Assembly (NCBI RefSeq): GCF_028435365.1
Contig: NZ_JAGTJJ010000002.1
Coordinates: forward strand, 744,001-808,000
Source of the DNA: Polyangium jinanense
GTDB taxonomy: Bacteria; Myxococcota; Polyangia; Polyangiales; Polyangiaceae
Reading direction: 5' to 3'
DNA: 64,000 nucleotides
In this document: in pieces, positions 1 through 9,024 of the stretch
How the letters are laid out: each line of letters opens with the position of its first letter
How positions within the stretch are numbered: the first letter of the stretch is position 1
Made by a program: the position numbers and the translations under genes
The notes under the pieces: generated by a model
Databases searched by the model: none
What the model saw: only the letters and a program-made list of their open reading frames with translations
Told to the model about the DNA's origin: nothing

Positions 1-168
1 ATCCATCATCGCCACGTCCGTGTGCGTGACCGTCTCGTTGTCGGCGTGCTCGACGAGCTCGATCGTCTTCCTGATGTAATCCGGCGCCGGCGCGCCGTTG
101 CTCTCGTCGCCGCAGCCCACGAGCGCGGCCGACGCGACCGCGCAACCCAGCAAGAAAACGTTTCGCAT
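1..168 (-). CDS. Lipoprotein, N-terminal fragment (gene continues past the left edge)
   Basis: Only the first 56 codons are in the window. They read as a bacterial lipoprotein signal: a short MRN start, a hydrophobic stretch and a lipobox LVGC with the lipidated Cys at residue 19, followed by polar, Gly/Pro-rich sequence typical of a mature lipoprotein. A GAGGGA ribosome-binding sequence sits just before the ATG at 168. It lies 17 nt downstream of the HIT gene on the same strand, so it is probably the last visible gene of the prfA operon. Nothing in the visible part indicates a function. Confidence 0.7.
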   Translation of the reverse strand, partial: MRNVFLLGCAVASAALVGCGDESNGAPAPDYIRKTIELVEHADNETVTHTDVAMMD

Positions 169-185
169 CGTGTCCCTCGCCTCGA

Positions 186-524
186 TCAGCCCGGCGGCCA
201 CGCGAGCGGCCTTCCGCCGAGCACGTGCACGTGGAGGTGATGCACGGTCTGACCCGCGTGCTGGCCGTGATTGACGACCACGCGGAAACCCGATTGCGAA
301 AGCCCCGCGTCCTCGGCGATGCGACGCGCTGCGACGAGCAGCTTGCCGAGCACCGTGACGTGTTCGTCGGTCACCTCGCCGATCCCCGTGATGTGCTGCT
401 TGGGAATCACGAGGACGTGGATCGGCGCCTGCGCGTTGATGTCGTGGAACGCTACGAGGTCATCGTCCTCGAGCACGAGCTTCGCCGGGATCTCTTTCTT
501 CGCGATCTTGCAGAAGATGCACAT
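186..524 (-). CDS. HIT family (HinT-like) nucleotide-binding protein
   Basis: A 112-residue protein of normal size for a bacterial histidine-triad protein. The HxHxH motif that defines the family is at residues 96-100 (HLHVH, then VLGGRPL), with the usual GQTVHH lead-in and the GFRVVVN strand before it. The N-terminus has the CIFCKI motif (C2, C5) common in HinT. Family members hydrolyse adenosine phosphoramidates and AMP-lysine in the cytoplasm. A GGGGAGGA ribosome-binding site precedes the ATG at 524. It sits between an unknown protein and a lipoprotein at the downstream end of the prfA operon. The family call is firm; the physiological substrate is not known from sequence. Confidence 0.95.
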   Translation of the reverse strand: MCIFCKIAKKEIPAKLVLEDDDLVAFHDINAQAPIHVLVIPKQHITGIGEVTDEHVTVLGKLLVAARRIAEDAGLSQSGFRVVVNHGQHAGQTVHHLHVHVLGGRPLAWPPG

Positions 525-554
525 CTCGTCCTCCCCGGATGCACGAAGCTCGCG

Positions 555-1148
555 TTATCGCTCGGTCGCCCCCTCGGGTAAAGAAGAAAGACCGGAAGGC
601 GCGGGGGAAGGCGCACAAGCTTCCGTGGGCTCGTCACGTTCGTCCGGATCACACGGTTCGTCGAGGTCACAGGCCTCGTCCGTGGCGAGCGCGCCGCTCG
701 ACGTGAGCGCGGCGAGGTCCGGCGCGAGCTTGCGCAGGGTGTCCTCGATGCGCGCCCGCACCGGATCGTCCTCGCCGAGCGGCGCGAACGCCTTCTCGTC
801 CGGCGGCGTCGCCGGCGCGATCGAACCCGCGCGGCACGCCAGGGCGTAACGCACGATCGAGAGCTCGAGCTCGGAGAGCGTCGTCGTGCGGCGCAGGTTC
901 AGCGACGGGACGACATACGTAAATGTCGCGCCGCCGTCCTTCTGTTCGTCGATCGCGACGATGTGCCCGCGGCGCGCGGGATCGTTCTGCGTGACCTCGG
1001 CGATGACGCTGCGGAGGAGCTTGGCGCGACGGCGGACGCGGGCCGCCTCGGGGTCGGTGTAGAGCGCGAAGAAGCGATTGCGCGAGTACGTCCCCGGGAC
1101 GAGCACGAGCGCGACGAGCAGCGCCTCGAGGTCGGGCCGCGCGATCAT
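555..1148 (-). CDS. Conserved-looking hypothetical protein coupled to prfA
   Basis: A 197-residue protein I do not recognise. Residues 1-110 are mixed hydrophobic and basic and look folded, containing a Tyr-rich stretch (GTYSRNRFFALYTDP), an Arg cluster and a possible beta segment (GGATFTYVVP). The last 50 residues are acidic and Pro-rich, with repeated DEPCDPDERDE-like sequence, and are probably disordered. Its ATG overlaps the prfA stop codon by 4 nt (ATGA, 1145-1148), so it is probably translated by reinitiation after RF1. In many bacteria the gene after prfA is prmC, the RF glutamine methyltransferase; this protein shows no methyltransferase motifs and is not PrmC. Confidence 0.75.
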   Translation of the reverse strand: MIARPDLEALLVALVLVPGTYSRNRFFALYTDPEAARVRRRAKLLRSVIAEVTQNDPARRGHIVAIDEQKDGGATFTYVVPSLNLRRTTTLSELELSIVRYALACRAGSIAPATPPDEKAFAPLGEDDPVRARIEDTLRKLAPDLAALTSSGALATDEACDLDEPCDPDERDEPTEACAPSPAPSGLSSLPEGATER

Positions 1149-2236
1149 TCGATCTCGGCGGGGCGCTCCTGGGAGCCGCCCTGCTTCAGGAGCTCGGCCT
1201 GGCGATGCGTGCGAAGCGCGGCGATGAGCTCGTCGATGTCACCGTCCATGATGCGATCGAGCTTGTGCAGCGTGAGGCCGATGCGGTGATCGGTGACGCG
1301 GTTCTGCGGGTAGTTGTAGGTGCGGATCTTCTGCGATCGCTCGGCCGAGCCGACCATCGTGCGCCGCTCGGCGCTGAGCGCGTCTTCTTGCCGCTTGCGC
1401 TCGATGTCGAGCAGACGGCTCTTCAGCACCTTGAGCGCCTTCGCCTTGTTCTTGAGCTGCGAGCGCTCGTCCTGGCACTTCACGATGATGCCCGTCGGGA
1501 TGTGGCGGATCTGCACGGCGCTGTTCGTCGTGTTCACGCCCTGTCCGCCGGGACCGCCGGAGGCCGCGATCGAGATGTCGAGGTCCTTGTCGTCGATCTG
1601 CACGTCGACGTCATCGGCTTCGGGCAGCACGGCGACGGTCGCGGTCGACGTGTGGATCCGGCCCTGCGCTTCGGTCGCGGGCACGCGCTGCACGCGGTGC
1701 ACGCCGCCCTCGTAACGAAGGTGCGAATAGACGTCCTGGCCCGTGACGAGCGCGATGACCTCTTTGTACCCGCCCGCCGAGGCCTCGCTCACGCTGAGGA
1801 TCTCGACCTTCCAGCGCTTCGTCTCGGCGTACCGGACGATCATGCGGAAGACGTCGGCTGCGAAGAGCGCCGCTTCCTCGCCGCCCTCGCCGCTTCGGAT
1901 CTCGACGATCGTGTTCTTCGCGTCGTTCGGATCCTTCGGCAAAAGGAGCAATTCGAGCTCGCTCGTGATCACCTCGCGCTCGGCTTCGAGCTCGGGCAGC
2001 TCGGCGCGTGCGAGCTCGCCGAGCTCGGGATCGGCGAGCACCTCGCGGTCCTCCGCGATGCGACGCTCGACGTCGTTCAGGCGCGCGAACTGCGCCACGA
2101 CGGGCTCGAGGTCCGTGCGCTCCTTGTTGAGCTTCTGCAGCTTCGCGTGATCGGCGAGCACCTCGGGCGAGCAGAGCAGGTGCTCGAGCTCCCGGAAGCG
2201 CCGCGCCACGGCTTCGAGCTTCGTGATCGGCAACAT
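1145..2236 (-). CDS. prfA: Peptide chain release factor 1 (RF1)
   Basis: A 363-residue class I release factor that reads UAA and UAG and triggers peptidyl-tRNA hydrolysis on the ribosome. The peptide anticodon PAT is at residues 186-188 in VQRVPATEAQGRIHTS, which identifies RF1 rather than RF2 (SPF). The catalytic GGQ is at residues 230-232 (GGPGGQGVNTT), and the QDERSQLKNKAKALKVL block follows. The length is normal. It lies 16 nt after the DUF1385 gene and overlaps the next gene by 4 nt, inside a rpmE-DUF1385-prfA order that is common in bacteria. Confidence 0.98.
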   Translation of the reverse strand: MLPITKLEAVARRFRELEHLLCSPEVLADHAKLQKLNKERTDLEPVVAQFARLNDVERRIAEDREVLADPELGELARAELPELEAEREVITSELELLLLPKDPNDAKNTIVEIRSGEGGEEAALFAADVFRMIVRYAETKRWKVEILSVSEASAGGYKEVIALVTGQDVYSHLRYEGGVHRVQRVPATEAQGRIHTSTATVAVLPEADDVDVQIDDKDLDISIAASGGPGGQGVNTTNSAVQIRHIPTGIIVKCQDERSQLKNKAKALKVLKSRLLDIERKRQEDALSAERRTMVGSAERSQKIRTYNYPQNRVTDHRIGLTLHKLDRIMDGDIDELIAALRTHRQAELLKQGGSQERPAEIE

Positions 2237-2252
2237 GGGGTAAGGTCCGAGT

Positions 2253-3371
2253 TCAGACGCGCGCGCCGACGTAACCCGGGTCTGCGAGGAGTCGGCCGTA
2301 ATCGGGGAAGACGCGGTCGGGCACCTCGGCGGGCGCGCTCGTGGCCGCGGCTTCGCGCCAGAGCGTCGCGCGGAGCGACGCGAGCGCCACCTCGAGCTGC
2401 GCGGGCTCGGGCTCTGCGGTCGTGATCTTCTGGACGAGGAAACCCGGCCAGAGCAGGACCTGCAGCGGGCCCACGGTGCAGAAGCGCGCGAAGAAGCGCT
2501 GCAGCTCGTAGGTGATGGCGGCGATGAACGGCAGGAAGGGCAGCTTCATGAAGAAGAAGCCCACGCTCTGCGCGAGCCGTCCGCCGGGGATCGTCGGCAG
2601 GAGCGCGCCGATGGCCGAGAAGACGAGAATCGACACGAGCGCGACCATCACGAGGAACGTGGTGCCGCAACGCGCGTGGAGCGTGGTCTTCTTGGCCGCG
2701 TTCTCGACCGTGAGCTCTTCGTGGGCCTCGTAGGTCGAAATCGCCTTGTGTTCGGCGCCGTGGTACTGGAACACGCGGCGGATCTCGGCGACCTGCCGGA
2801 TGAGCAGCATGTAGCCGACGACGATGAGGAGCTTCGCGGCGCCCGTGAGCGCCTGGAAGCCCGGCGAGCTGACGTCGAGGCCGAGCTTGAAGAGCTTGTT
2901 GATGCCCTCGGCGCCGGCCTGCGGTGCCGCGACGAACAGGCCCACGGCGAACAGGATCGAGATGAACCCGAACCCGCCCGCACCCTTGCTCCCCGTGGAC
3001 GGGGCCGCCTCTCCGCCCGAGGTGACGAGCGAGAGGATGGGGAGCGAGAGCGCCGTGAGGATATTGCTCGCGGTCGGCGGCTTTTTCTTCGACGCCGGCT
3101 TGTCCTCGTCGTCCAGGTCTTGCTCGAAGAGATCGGCTGACCAGCGCAGGGCTTGCGAGCCGAGCTTGAGAGACTCGACGACGGTGACGATGCCGCGCAC
3201 GAGCGGCCAGGTGCGCGGGCCTTGCGCGAGCGTGGGCGCGGCCCGTTCACGGACCACGAGCTCGCCCGAGCGTCTGCGGCACACGATGGAGAGCGAGCGA
3301 GGGGATCTCATCATGACCCCCTCGATCACGGCTTGCCCGCCGATGTACGGGCGCGCGACTTCCTGGCTCAT
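2253..3371 (-). CDS. DUF1385 (YqhQ-like) integral membrane protein
   Basis: About 372 residues. The N-terminal IGGQAVIEGVMMRSP block and the central FQYHGAEHKAISTYEA block are hallmarks of DUF1385. Several hydrophobic segments follow a charged, Lys-rich linker near residue 95: LLIVVGYMLLI, FLVMVALVSILVFSAIGALL and FFFMKLPFLPFIAAITY, among others. I chose the ATG at 3371; a TTG two codons upstream (3377) would only add MP. The function of the family is unknown. Its place between rpmE and prfA is a frequent bacterial arrangement and supports the call. Confidence 0.92.
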   Translation of the reverse strand: MSQEVARPYIGGQAVIEGVMMRSPRSLSIVCRRRSGELVVRERAAPTLAQGPRTWPLVRGIVTVVESLKLGSQALRWSADLFEQDLDDEDKPASKKKPPTASNILTALSLPILSLVTSGGEAAPSTGSKGAGGFGFISILFAVGLFVAAPQAGAEGINKLFKLGLDVSSPGFQALTGAAKLLIVVGYMLLIRQVAEIRRVFQYHGAEHKAISTYEAHEELTVENAAKKTTLHARCGTTFLVMVALVSILVFSAIGALLPTIPGGRLAQSVGFFFMKLPFLPFIAAITYELQRFFARFCTVGPLQVLLWPGFLVQKITTAEPEPAQLEVALASLRATLWREAAATSAPAEVPDRVFPDYGRLLADPGYVGARV

Positions 3372-3473
3372 CGGCAAGACTCTAGCGCGGGAAGTACCCG
3401 AGTGGGAGGCGCCCCCCCGCAGAGCGGGCGCCCCACGGGGGGAGACCGGCGGAATGGGAAATTCCGCGCGGGA

Positions 3474-3686
3474 TCAGGTCGCCTTTTGCGTCTGCGCGTA
3501 CTTCTTGCGGAAGCGGTCGACGCGGCCGGCGACGTCCATGACCTTCGCCTTGCCCGTGTAGAAGGGGTGGCACGCGGAGCAGATGTCGGTGGTGAAGCTG
3601 CCGCGGGTCGAACGGGTGACGACGACCGAGCCGCAGGCGCAGTTGATCGTCGACATGACGTAATTGGGGTGGATGCCTTGCTTCAT
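3474..3686 (-). CDS. rpmE: 50S ribosomal protein L31 (zinc-binding form)
   Basis: A 70-residue protein that opens with MKQGIHPNYV, the standard L31 start. It keeps the CxC...CxxC zinc ligands (CACG near residue 17 and CSACHPFYTGK near residue 37), so it is the zinc-binding C+ paralogue and not the zinc-free L31B form. L31 bridges the two ribosomal subunits. A GGAGGAAGGA ribosome-binding sequence lies upstream of the ATG. It is probably the first gene of the rpmE-DUF1385-prfA-HIT operon. Confidence 0.97.
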   Translation of the reverse strand: MKQGIHPNYVMSTINCACGSVVVTRSTRGSFTTDICSACHPFYTGKAKVMDVAGRVDRFRKKYAQTQKAT

Positions 3687-4030
3687 GGCGCAGGTCCTTC
3701 CTCCGAAGAAGGGCCGAGCCTCTTAGCACGCACCTCCCAGAGATCGCAAGGGACGGCCATCACGAGCCGGCAGGTTCTTCGAGGACGTCCGGGCTCGGGC
3801 ATGGATTTTTCCGAGTTCTGCCAGCGCTTCCGTTGACGTGAAGGAGCGTGTGGTTACTTTCGACCGCGAAGCGACCCGCAAAGCCGGAGCGACTCGAAAA
3901 ATAAGAAGGATTTCGAAGGTTTCCGGCTCATTTACGTAGGGTTGTAGCGTTTCCAGGCAGGCTCTCCCCGGCCGCTCTGCCTCGCATGCGCCGAACTTCG
4001 TGCGCGACCGTCTCGGAGGAAAAAGGTTCC
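3687..4030. other. Divergent intergenic region between rpmE and dnaK
   Basis: 344 nt with no convincing gene. It must hold the promoters of the leftward rpmE operon and of rightward dnaK. It is visibly less GC-rich around 3840-3945 (AAAAATAAGAAGG at about 3897). A GGAGG ribosome-binding site for dnaK lies at about 4015-4020. I looked for a CIRCE heat-shock operator (inverted TTAGCACTC) and did not find one. Confidence 0.5.
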
Positions 4031-5935
4031 ATGGGCAAGATCATCGGCATCGATCTCGGCACGACGAACAGCGTTGTCGCGGTGATGGAGGGCAAGGAGC
4101 CCAAGGTCATCGTCAACGAGGAGGGCTCACGGATCACGCCGTCGGTCGTCGCGTTCGACGACAAGGGCGAGGTGCTCGTCGGGCAGATCGCGAAGCGCCA
4201 AGCCGTCACGAACCCCCTCAACACGATCTACTCGGCCAAGCGCTTCGTGGGCCGCCGCTTCGAAGAGGTGAGCGAAGAGGTCAAGCGCGTCCCGTACAAG
4301 GTCGTGAAGGGCAAGAACGGCGACGCCATCATCGAGATCCGCGGCAAGCAGAACTCGCCGCCGGAGGTCTCGGCGAAGGTCCTGCAGAAGCTGAAGAAGG
4401 CGGCGGAGGACTACCTCGGCGAGAAGGTGACCGAGGCGGTCATCACGGTCCCCGCGTACTTCAACGACTCGCAGCGCCAGGCGACGAAGGACGCCGGCCG
4501 CATCGCCGGCCTCGACGTCAAGCGCATCGTCAACGAGCCGACCGCGGCCGCACTCGCGTACGGTCTCGACAAGAAGAACGACGAGGTCATCGCGGTCTAC
4601 GACTTCGGCGGCGGCACGTTCGACATCTCGATCCTCGAGGTCGGCGACAACGTCGTGCAGGTCATCTCGACGAACGGCGACACGCACCTCGGCGGCGACG
4701 ACGTCGACCACCTCGTGATGGATTGGCTGATCGCCGAGTTCAAGAAGGACACGGGCATCGACGTCTCGAACGACAAGATGGTCGTGCAGCGCCTGAAGGA
4801 CGCGGCGGAGCAGGCGAAGATCGAGCTGTCGAACGTGCAGGAGACGACGATCAACCTGCCGTTCCTCACGGCCGACGCGTCGGGCCCGAAGCACCTGCAG
4901 AAGCAGCTCAGCCGCGCGAAGCTCGAGCAGATGATCCGGCCGCTCATCGAGCGGACGATGGAGCCCGTGCGCAAGGCGCTCGCGGACGCGAAGAAGACGC
5001 CGCAGCAGATCGACGAGGTCGTGCTCGTCGGCGGCTCGACGCGCATCCCGCTCGTGCAGGAGACGGTGAAGAAGTTCTTCGGCAAAGAGCCGCACAAGGG
5101 CGTGAACCCGGACGAGGTCGTGGCCGTCGGCGCCGCGGTGCAGGCGGGTGTGCTCTCCGGCGACGTGAAGGACCTCGTGCTGCTCGACGTCACGCCGCTC
5201 TCGCTCGGCGTCGAGACGCTCGGCGGCGTGATGACGGTGATGATCTCGCGCAACACGACGATCCCGACGCAGAAGAAGGAGACGTTCTCGACGGCGACCG
5301 ACAGCCAGCCCTCGGTCGAGGTGCACGTGCTGCAAGGCGAGCGCACCGAGGCGCGGTACAACCGCACGCTGGGCCGCTTCCACCTGGAAGGCATCATGCC
5401 GGCGCCGCGCGGCGTGCCGAAGATCGAGGTGACGTTCGACATCGACGCGAACGGCATCCTCAGCGTGCACGCGAAGGACATGGCGACGGGCAAGGATCAG
5501 CGCATCACGATCACGGCTTCCGGCGGTCTCAAGGAGGACGAGATTCAGCGCATGGTCCGCGAAGCCTCCGAGCACGAGGCCGAGGACAAGCGTCGGCGCG
5601 AGGAGATCGAGCGGCGCAACAAGCTCGACAACCTCTGCTACCAGATCGAAAAGACGATCGCCGACAACAAGGACAAGGTGCCCGAGAGCGACGTGTCCGC
5701 GCTGAACGGCATCGTCGCCGAGGCGCGCCAGGCGATCGAGAAGCAGGACGACGCGGCCGTGCAGGCCTCGCTCGAGAAGCTCGAGAAGGAGATGCACCGC
5801 ATCGCGAGCGTGATGTACGAGAAGGCCGGTCCGCAGGCCGGTGCGCCGCCCGGCAACGGTGGCGCGCCGCCCCCGCCCGCCGGTGGCAAGGGCAAGGACG
5901 GCGTCATCGACGCGGAGTTCGAAGAGGGCTCCTGA
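4031..5935 (+). CDS. dnaK: Molecular chaperone DnaK (Hsp70)
   Basis: A 634-residue Hsp70. The N-terminal phosphate-binding loop [15 protein letters not shown], the [20 protein letters not shown] block, the ATP-site [14 protein letters not shown] and the adenosine motif [13 protein letters not shown] give the ATPase domain. [17 protein letters not shown] begins the substrate-binding domain, and the tail ends in GVIDAEFEE, the bacterial DnaK C-terminus. I start it at ATG 4031 ([10 protein letters not shown]) after the GGAGGAAAAAGG ribosome-binding region; an upstream in-frame start at 3986 would add a non-homologous tail. No grpE or dnaJ is adjacent. A strong terminator follows. Confidence 0.98.
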   Translation: MGKIIGIDLGTTNSVVAVMEGKEPKVIVNEEGSRITPSVVAFDDKGEVLVGQIAKRQAVTNPLNTIYSAKRFVGRRFEEVSEEVKRVPYKVVKGKNGDAIIEIRGKQNSPPEVSAKVLQKLKKAAEDYLGEKVTEAVITVPAYFNDSQRQATKDAGRIAGLDVKRIVNEPTAAALAYGLDKKNDEVIAVYDFGGGTFDISILEVGDNVVQVISTNGDTHLGGDDVDHLVMDWLIAEFKKDTGIDVSNDKMVVQRLKDAAEQAKIELSNVQETTINLPFLTADASGPKHLQKQLSRAKLEQMIRPLIERTMEPVRKALADAKKTPQQIDEVVLVGGSTRIPLVQETVKKFFGKEPHKGVNPDEVVAVGAAVQAGVLSGDVKDLVLLDVTPLSLGVETLGGVMTVMISRNTTIPTQKKETFSTATDSQPSVEVHVLQGERTEARYNRTLGRFHLEGIMPAPRGVPKIEVTFDIDANGILSVHAKDMATGKDQRITITASGGLKEDEIQRMVREASEHEAEDKRRREEIERRNKLDNLCYQIEKTIADNKDKVPESDVSALNGIVAEARQAIEKQDDAAVQASLEKLEKEMHRIASVMYEKAGPQAGAPPGNGGAPPPPAGGKGKDGVIDAEFEEGS

Positions 5936-5985
5936 TCCGTAGAAACGAGGACGCCCCGGCGAACACGCTCTGGCGTCTCTAAACG

Positions 5986-6023
5986 AAAAACCCCGCGCTG
6001 CGACCAGCAGTGGCGGGGTTTTT
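5986..6023. terminator. Rho-independent terminator after dnaK, probably bidirectional
   Basis: An 11-bp perfect stem, AAAAACCCCGC (5986-5996) with GCGGGGTTTTT (6013-6023), encloses a 16-nt loop and is followed by a T-rich run (TTTCCTTTTC). The A-run on the left arm gives the opposite strand its own T-tract, so it can also end transcription of the convergent kinase gene that stops at 6035. Confidence 0.9.
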
Positions 6024-6034
6024 CCTTTTCCCTC

Positions 6035-7903
6035 TCAGTCCGCCGGCGGGACTTCGCTCGGCGGATCCGGGATGACGATCGTGCCGTCGTCGGGCGGCGG
6101 GTCGGGCTGCTTGGCCGTCGCCGTCGTCTTGGACGTGTTCGAGGGGGACGTCGTCTTCTTCGTGGTCGTGCCCGGCCTGCCCGTGGGCTTCTTCGTGGTC
6201 GGGATCGGCGAGCCGAAGCTCGCCGTGGGCGAAGGGACGGCGACCACGGCCGGCGGCTCGATGGGCTCGGGCGGAGGCGGCACCGACGCGGCCGGGACCG
6301 GGCCGGGCGGCAACATGTTCGACTGGACCACGACGTACGCGATGCCGCCCGCGGCCAGGACGAACGCCACGCCGACGAACGCGAGCACGCGCTTGCGGCG
6401 CGAGCCGTCGATCTCGGGAGGCGCGGAGATCCGATCGCCGCTGTCCACGCCCGGCGCCGTGATCGGCGCGGGATGCCGCGGGATCACCGCCTGCACGGGC
6501 TCCGGGGCTGGGGCCGAAGGACGAGGCGGGGGCGCGTCGAGCAGGCCCGCGGGAAGGACGGGCGCGCCGAGGTCGGAGAGGAACGGGTTCGCGGAGAGCG
6601 GCGGCGTCGCGCTCACGCGTTGCGCGGGCGCTGCAGCGGGCAGCGGCGTCGCGGCGGGCGAGGGCATCGGCGCGCGCACGCCGGAGGCGTGCTTCGGCGC
6701 GGGCGCGGGCGCTGGCGCGACGACGGCGGGAGGCGCCGTGGAGACGATGACCGGCGGCTCGTCGTCGAAGTCGAACTCGAAGTCGTCGATGTCCTCGGAG
6801 ACGGGGCCGCGCGTCGTCGTGTCGGCGAGGACCTCGACGTCGGAAGGATCGAGCAGCTCCGTCTTTGCGCGCTCGGCGCGCGGGGGTGGTTTGGCCGGGG
6901 ATGCGGTGGCGCGCGGAGGCAGCGCCGGGGCCTTCGAGCTCTTCGGCTTTGCGGTCGTGGGCGCGGGTGTGCCGGGCGACGACGTGGGCGCGACGGGCGG
7001 CGGGCGGATCGATGCGGGCCGTGGCGGCAGCTCGCCGCGCATCGCTTCGGGCACGGAGGCGACCACGCGGGCGAGGGCCTCGGCGAGCTCACGCGCGCTC
7101 TGGAAGCGTTTGCCCGGGTCCTTGTCGCAGGCCTTCGCGAACCACGCGTCGAACTGGGGCGGGACGCCTTTCCAGACCTTCGAGGGCACGGGTGGCTCGG
7201 CGACCGAGATCTTGATGAGCAGATCGCCGACGCCTTCGCTGTCGAAGGGCAGTTCGCCGACGACGCACTGGTAGGCGATGACGCCGATCGCCCAGAGATC
7301 GGTGCGAGAATCGATCTCGGAGATGCCCTTGACCTGCTCGGGGCTCATGTAGTGCGGCGTGCCGATGAGCGTACCGACGTTGGTGCGCTGCATGGTGGCC
7401 TTCGCCGGGTCGGTCACTTTCGCGACGCCGAAGTCGAGCACCTTCACGACCTCGTCGTCCTCGTTGTTGCAGAGGAAGACGTTTTCGGGCTTGAGATCGC
7501 GATGCACGATGCCCGCGGCGTGCGCGCGCGCGAGGGCGCGGCAGACCTGCGTGATCACCTTGGACGTCTCGCGCAGCGAGAGACGACCGCGCTTGTTGAG
7601 CCGCTCGAAGAGGTCTTCGCCGTCGAGCAGCTCCATCACGATGAAGGGCTGCCCTTCGTCGATGCCGTGATCGAGGATCTGGACGACGTGGGCAGAGCGG
7701 AGCTGCGCGGCGGCGGTGGCTTCGCGCTTGAAGCGCTCGACCGCGTCTTCGCGTTTGGCGAGCTCGGGGTCGATGAGCTTGACCGCGACTTCCGTGTTGA
7801 GGGCGAGGTGGTCCGCGATCCACACGGCCCCTTGCGAGCCCTGCCCGAGGGGTCGGACCAGCCGGTAGCGGGTGCTGAGGACGCGGCCTGCCTCGAGGCT
7901 CAT
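6035..7903 (-). CDS. Transmembrane Ser/Thr protein kinase (Pkn2/PknB-like)
   Basis: A 622-residue Hanks-type kinase. Residues 1-280 are the kinase domain: glycine loop GQGSQGAVW, VAIK-type lysine in EVAVKLID, catalytic loop HRDLKPENV, DFGVAK, activation segment GTLIGTPHYMSPEQ, and SDLWAIGV-type helix. A long Pro/Ala/Thr-rich linker (about 285-495) leads to one membrane span near residues 503-526 (LAFVGVAFVLAAGGIAYVVV). The C-terminal tail is short, Thr/Pro-rich and extracytoplasmic. Such kinases are numerous in myxobacteria and signal across the inner membrane; the substrate cannot be told from sequence. It converges on dnaK, separated by the shared terminator. Confidence 0.95.
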   Translation of the reverse strand: MSLEAGRVLSTRYRLVRPLGQGSQGAVWIADHLALNTEVAVKLIDPELAKREDAVERFKREATAAAQLRSAHVVQILDHGIDEGQPFIVMELLDGEDLFERLNKRGRLSLRETSKVITQVCRALARAHAAGIVHRDLKPENVFLCNNEDDEVVKVLDFGVAKVTDPAKATMQRTNVGTLIGTPHYMSPEQVKGISEIDSRTDLWAIGVIAYQCVVGELPFDSEGVGDLLIKISVAEPPVPSKVWKGVPPQFDAWFAKACDKDPGKRFQSARELAEALARVVASVPEAMRGELPPRPASIRPPPVAPTSSPGTPAPTTAKPKSSKAPALPPRATASPAKPPPRAERAKTELLDPSDVEVLADTTTRGPVSEDIDDFEFDFDDEPPVIVSTAPPAVVAPAPAPAPKHASGVRAPMPSPAATPLPAAAPAQRVSATPPLSANPFLSDLGAPVLPAGLLDAPPPRPSAPAPEPVQAVIPRHPAPITAPGVDSGDRISAPPEIDGSRRKRVLAFVGVAFVLAAGGIAYVVVQSNMLPPGPVPAASVPPPPEPIEPPAVVAVPSPTASFGSPIPTTKKPTGRPGTTTKKTTSPSNTSKTTATAKQPDPPPDDGTIVIPDPPSEVPPAD

Positions 7904-7955
7904 CAGGAACCCACAGAGTACGTGGCGCCCGGGGCAGATGTCGAGAGCGCGGCGT

Positions 7956-8378
7956 TCACCCCGCGGTCTCCTTCATGAGATCACGCCAAGCTTCGTAGGT
8001 GAGCTCGGGATAGATGTAATCTCCCTCGAAGTTCGTGTGGTGCAGCATGCGGCGCGCCACATCGAAGATGAGCTGGCTCACGTCGTCACCGGGCCTCGCG
8101 GCGGCGAGCTTTTCGGCGTCTTCGCGGATCATCGCGTGGTGTCGCAGCGCGACTTGCACTTCGGCGCCGAGGCCGCGGCGGTCGAGCTGCGGGAAGACGG
8201 CGCGCTCCTCGTACGCCATGTGCCGTTCCATCGGGCCCTTGAGGAAGGCGACGAGGCTCTGACGCTCCGCGGAGGCCGCCTCGCGCGACTCCTGGGAGAC
8301 CTTCATCAGCTTGCTCGCCATCTCGCGCGCGCGGTCCTCTTCCTCGAAGAGCGTCGCGAGCATGCGGTCGTATTCCAT
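7956..8378 (-). CDS. Hemerythrin HHE-domain protein
   Basis: A 140-residue all-helical protein matching the hemerythrin/HHE cation-binding fold: PMERHMAYEERAVFPQLD (H53, E57), LRHHAMIREDAEKL, and MLHHTNFEGDYIYPEL near the C-terminus supply His and Glu ligands for a non-haem di-iron centre. The first His usual in helix 1 is not obvious (LATLFEEEDR has Glu there), so metal binding may differ from classical hemerythrins. These proteins sense or carry oxygen or protect iron-sulfur clusters. An AGGGAG ribosome-binding site precedes the ATG at 8378. It lies 52 nt upstream of the kinase gene on the same strand and may be co-transcribed with it. Confidence 0.88.
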   Translation of the reverse strand: MEYDRMLATLFEEEDRAREMASKLMKVSQESREAASAERQSLVAFLKGPMERHMAYEERAVFPQLDRRGLGAEVQVALRHHAMIREDAEKLAAARPGDDVSQLIFDVARRMLHHTNFEGDYIYPELTYEAWRDLMKETAG

Positions 8379-8444
8379 GTCGACTCCCTGGACTAAATCA
8401 ATTTGCCGCGAGGGTCGAGAGGCGATTCGGAAAGCTGTCGCGGT

Positions 8445-8930
8445 CTAGTCCTCGACCTCACGAGCCGCTTTTTTCTTCTTTTCCTCGGCTTCGGCGCGGG
8501 AGCGGGCGATCGCGGCAAGGCGGCTCGTGACGCCGTGCGCGACCATCGTGAGGACTTGCTTTTCGAGGGCCTTCGGGTCGTTCGGGTCGCCGCCGAAGGA
8601 GATGCGACTCTTCGCGCTGGCGCCGCCCTCGACACGACCGACGATGGTGCAGCGGATGCGCAGGACGTCGCCCTTCTTCTCGACGACGTACTCGGTGATC
8701 TTGGCGCGGAGCGCGACCTTGCCGGATTTGCCGAAATCGGCCTTGCGGCTGGCCTCTTTGAGGAGGCCCCGCAGGGTGCGGGCGATCCGGTCGCCCTCTT
8801 TTCCTTCCGGGGCGTCGACGCGGGTCCACTCGACGGTGGCCTTGCCACGCGCGAACGCGCTCGAAGCGGGCGCGAGCGAGGCGGTCAAGGCGAGCGCGAG
8901 GGCAGCGATCAAACGAGAGACGCGGCGCAT
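8445..8930 (-). CDS. Small exported protein of unknown function
   Basis: I start this at ATG 8930, giving 161 residues with a clear Sec signal peptide (MRRVSRLI, then ALALALTASLAPASS, cleavage after SAFA). The mature part contains TVEWTRVDAPEGKEG, then alternating strands (VALRAKITEYVVEKKGDVLRIRCTI) and a Lys/Glu-rich coiled tail. The reading frame stays open further upstream to 9743, but that part is the antisense of the next gene. The beta-rich layout resembles small periplasmic proteins found repeatedly in myxobacteria; I cannot name a family. It is divergent from the transglutaminase-like gene at 9025. Confidence 0.7.
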   Translation of the reverse strand: MRRVSRLIAALALALTASLAPASSAFARGKATVEWTRVDAPEGKEGDRIARTLRGLLKEASRKADFGKSGKVALRAKITEYVVEKKGDVLRIRCTIVGRVEGGASAKSRISFGGDPNDPKALEKQVLTMVAHGVTSRLAAIARSRAEAEEKKKKAAREVED

Positions 8931-9024
8931 GCGCGGGAGGGTAGAGGCGCGCGGCGAGGCGGGCCAAGAACCGGGCCGAGGGGCTCGATCCCCCCGACGT
9001 GCCGCGCTATGCATCGATGTACCC

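Noticed and set aside
3687..4030. CIRCE or similar heat-shock operator before dnaK
   Set aside because: I searched by eye for the TTAGCACTC-N9-GAGTGCTAA inverted repeat and found no match.
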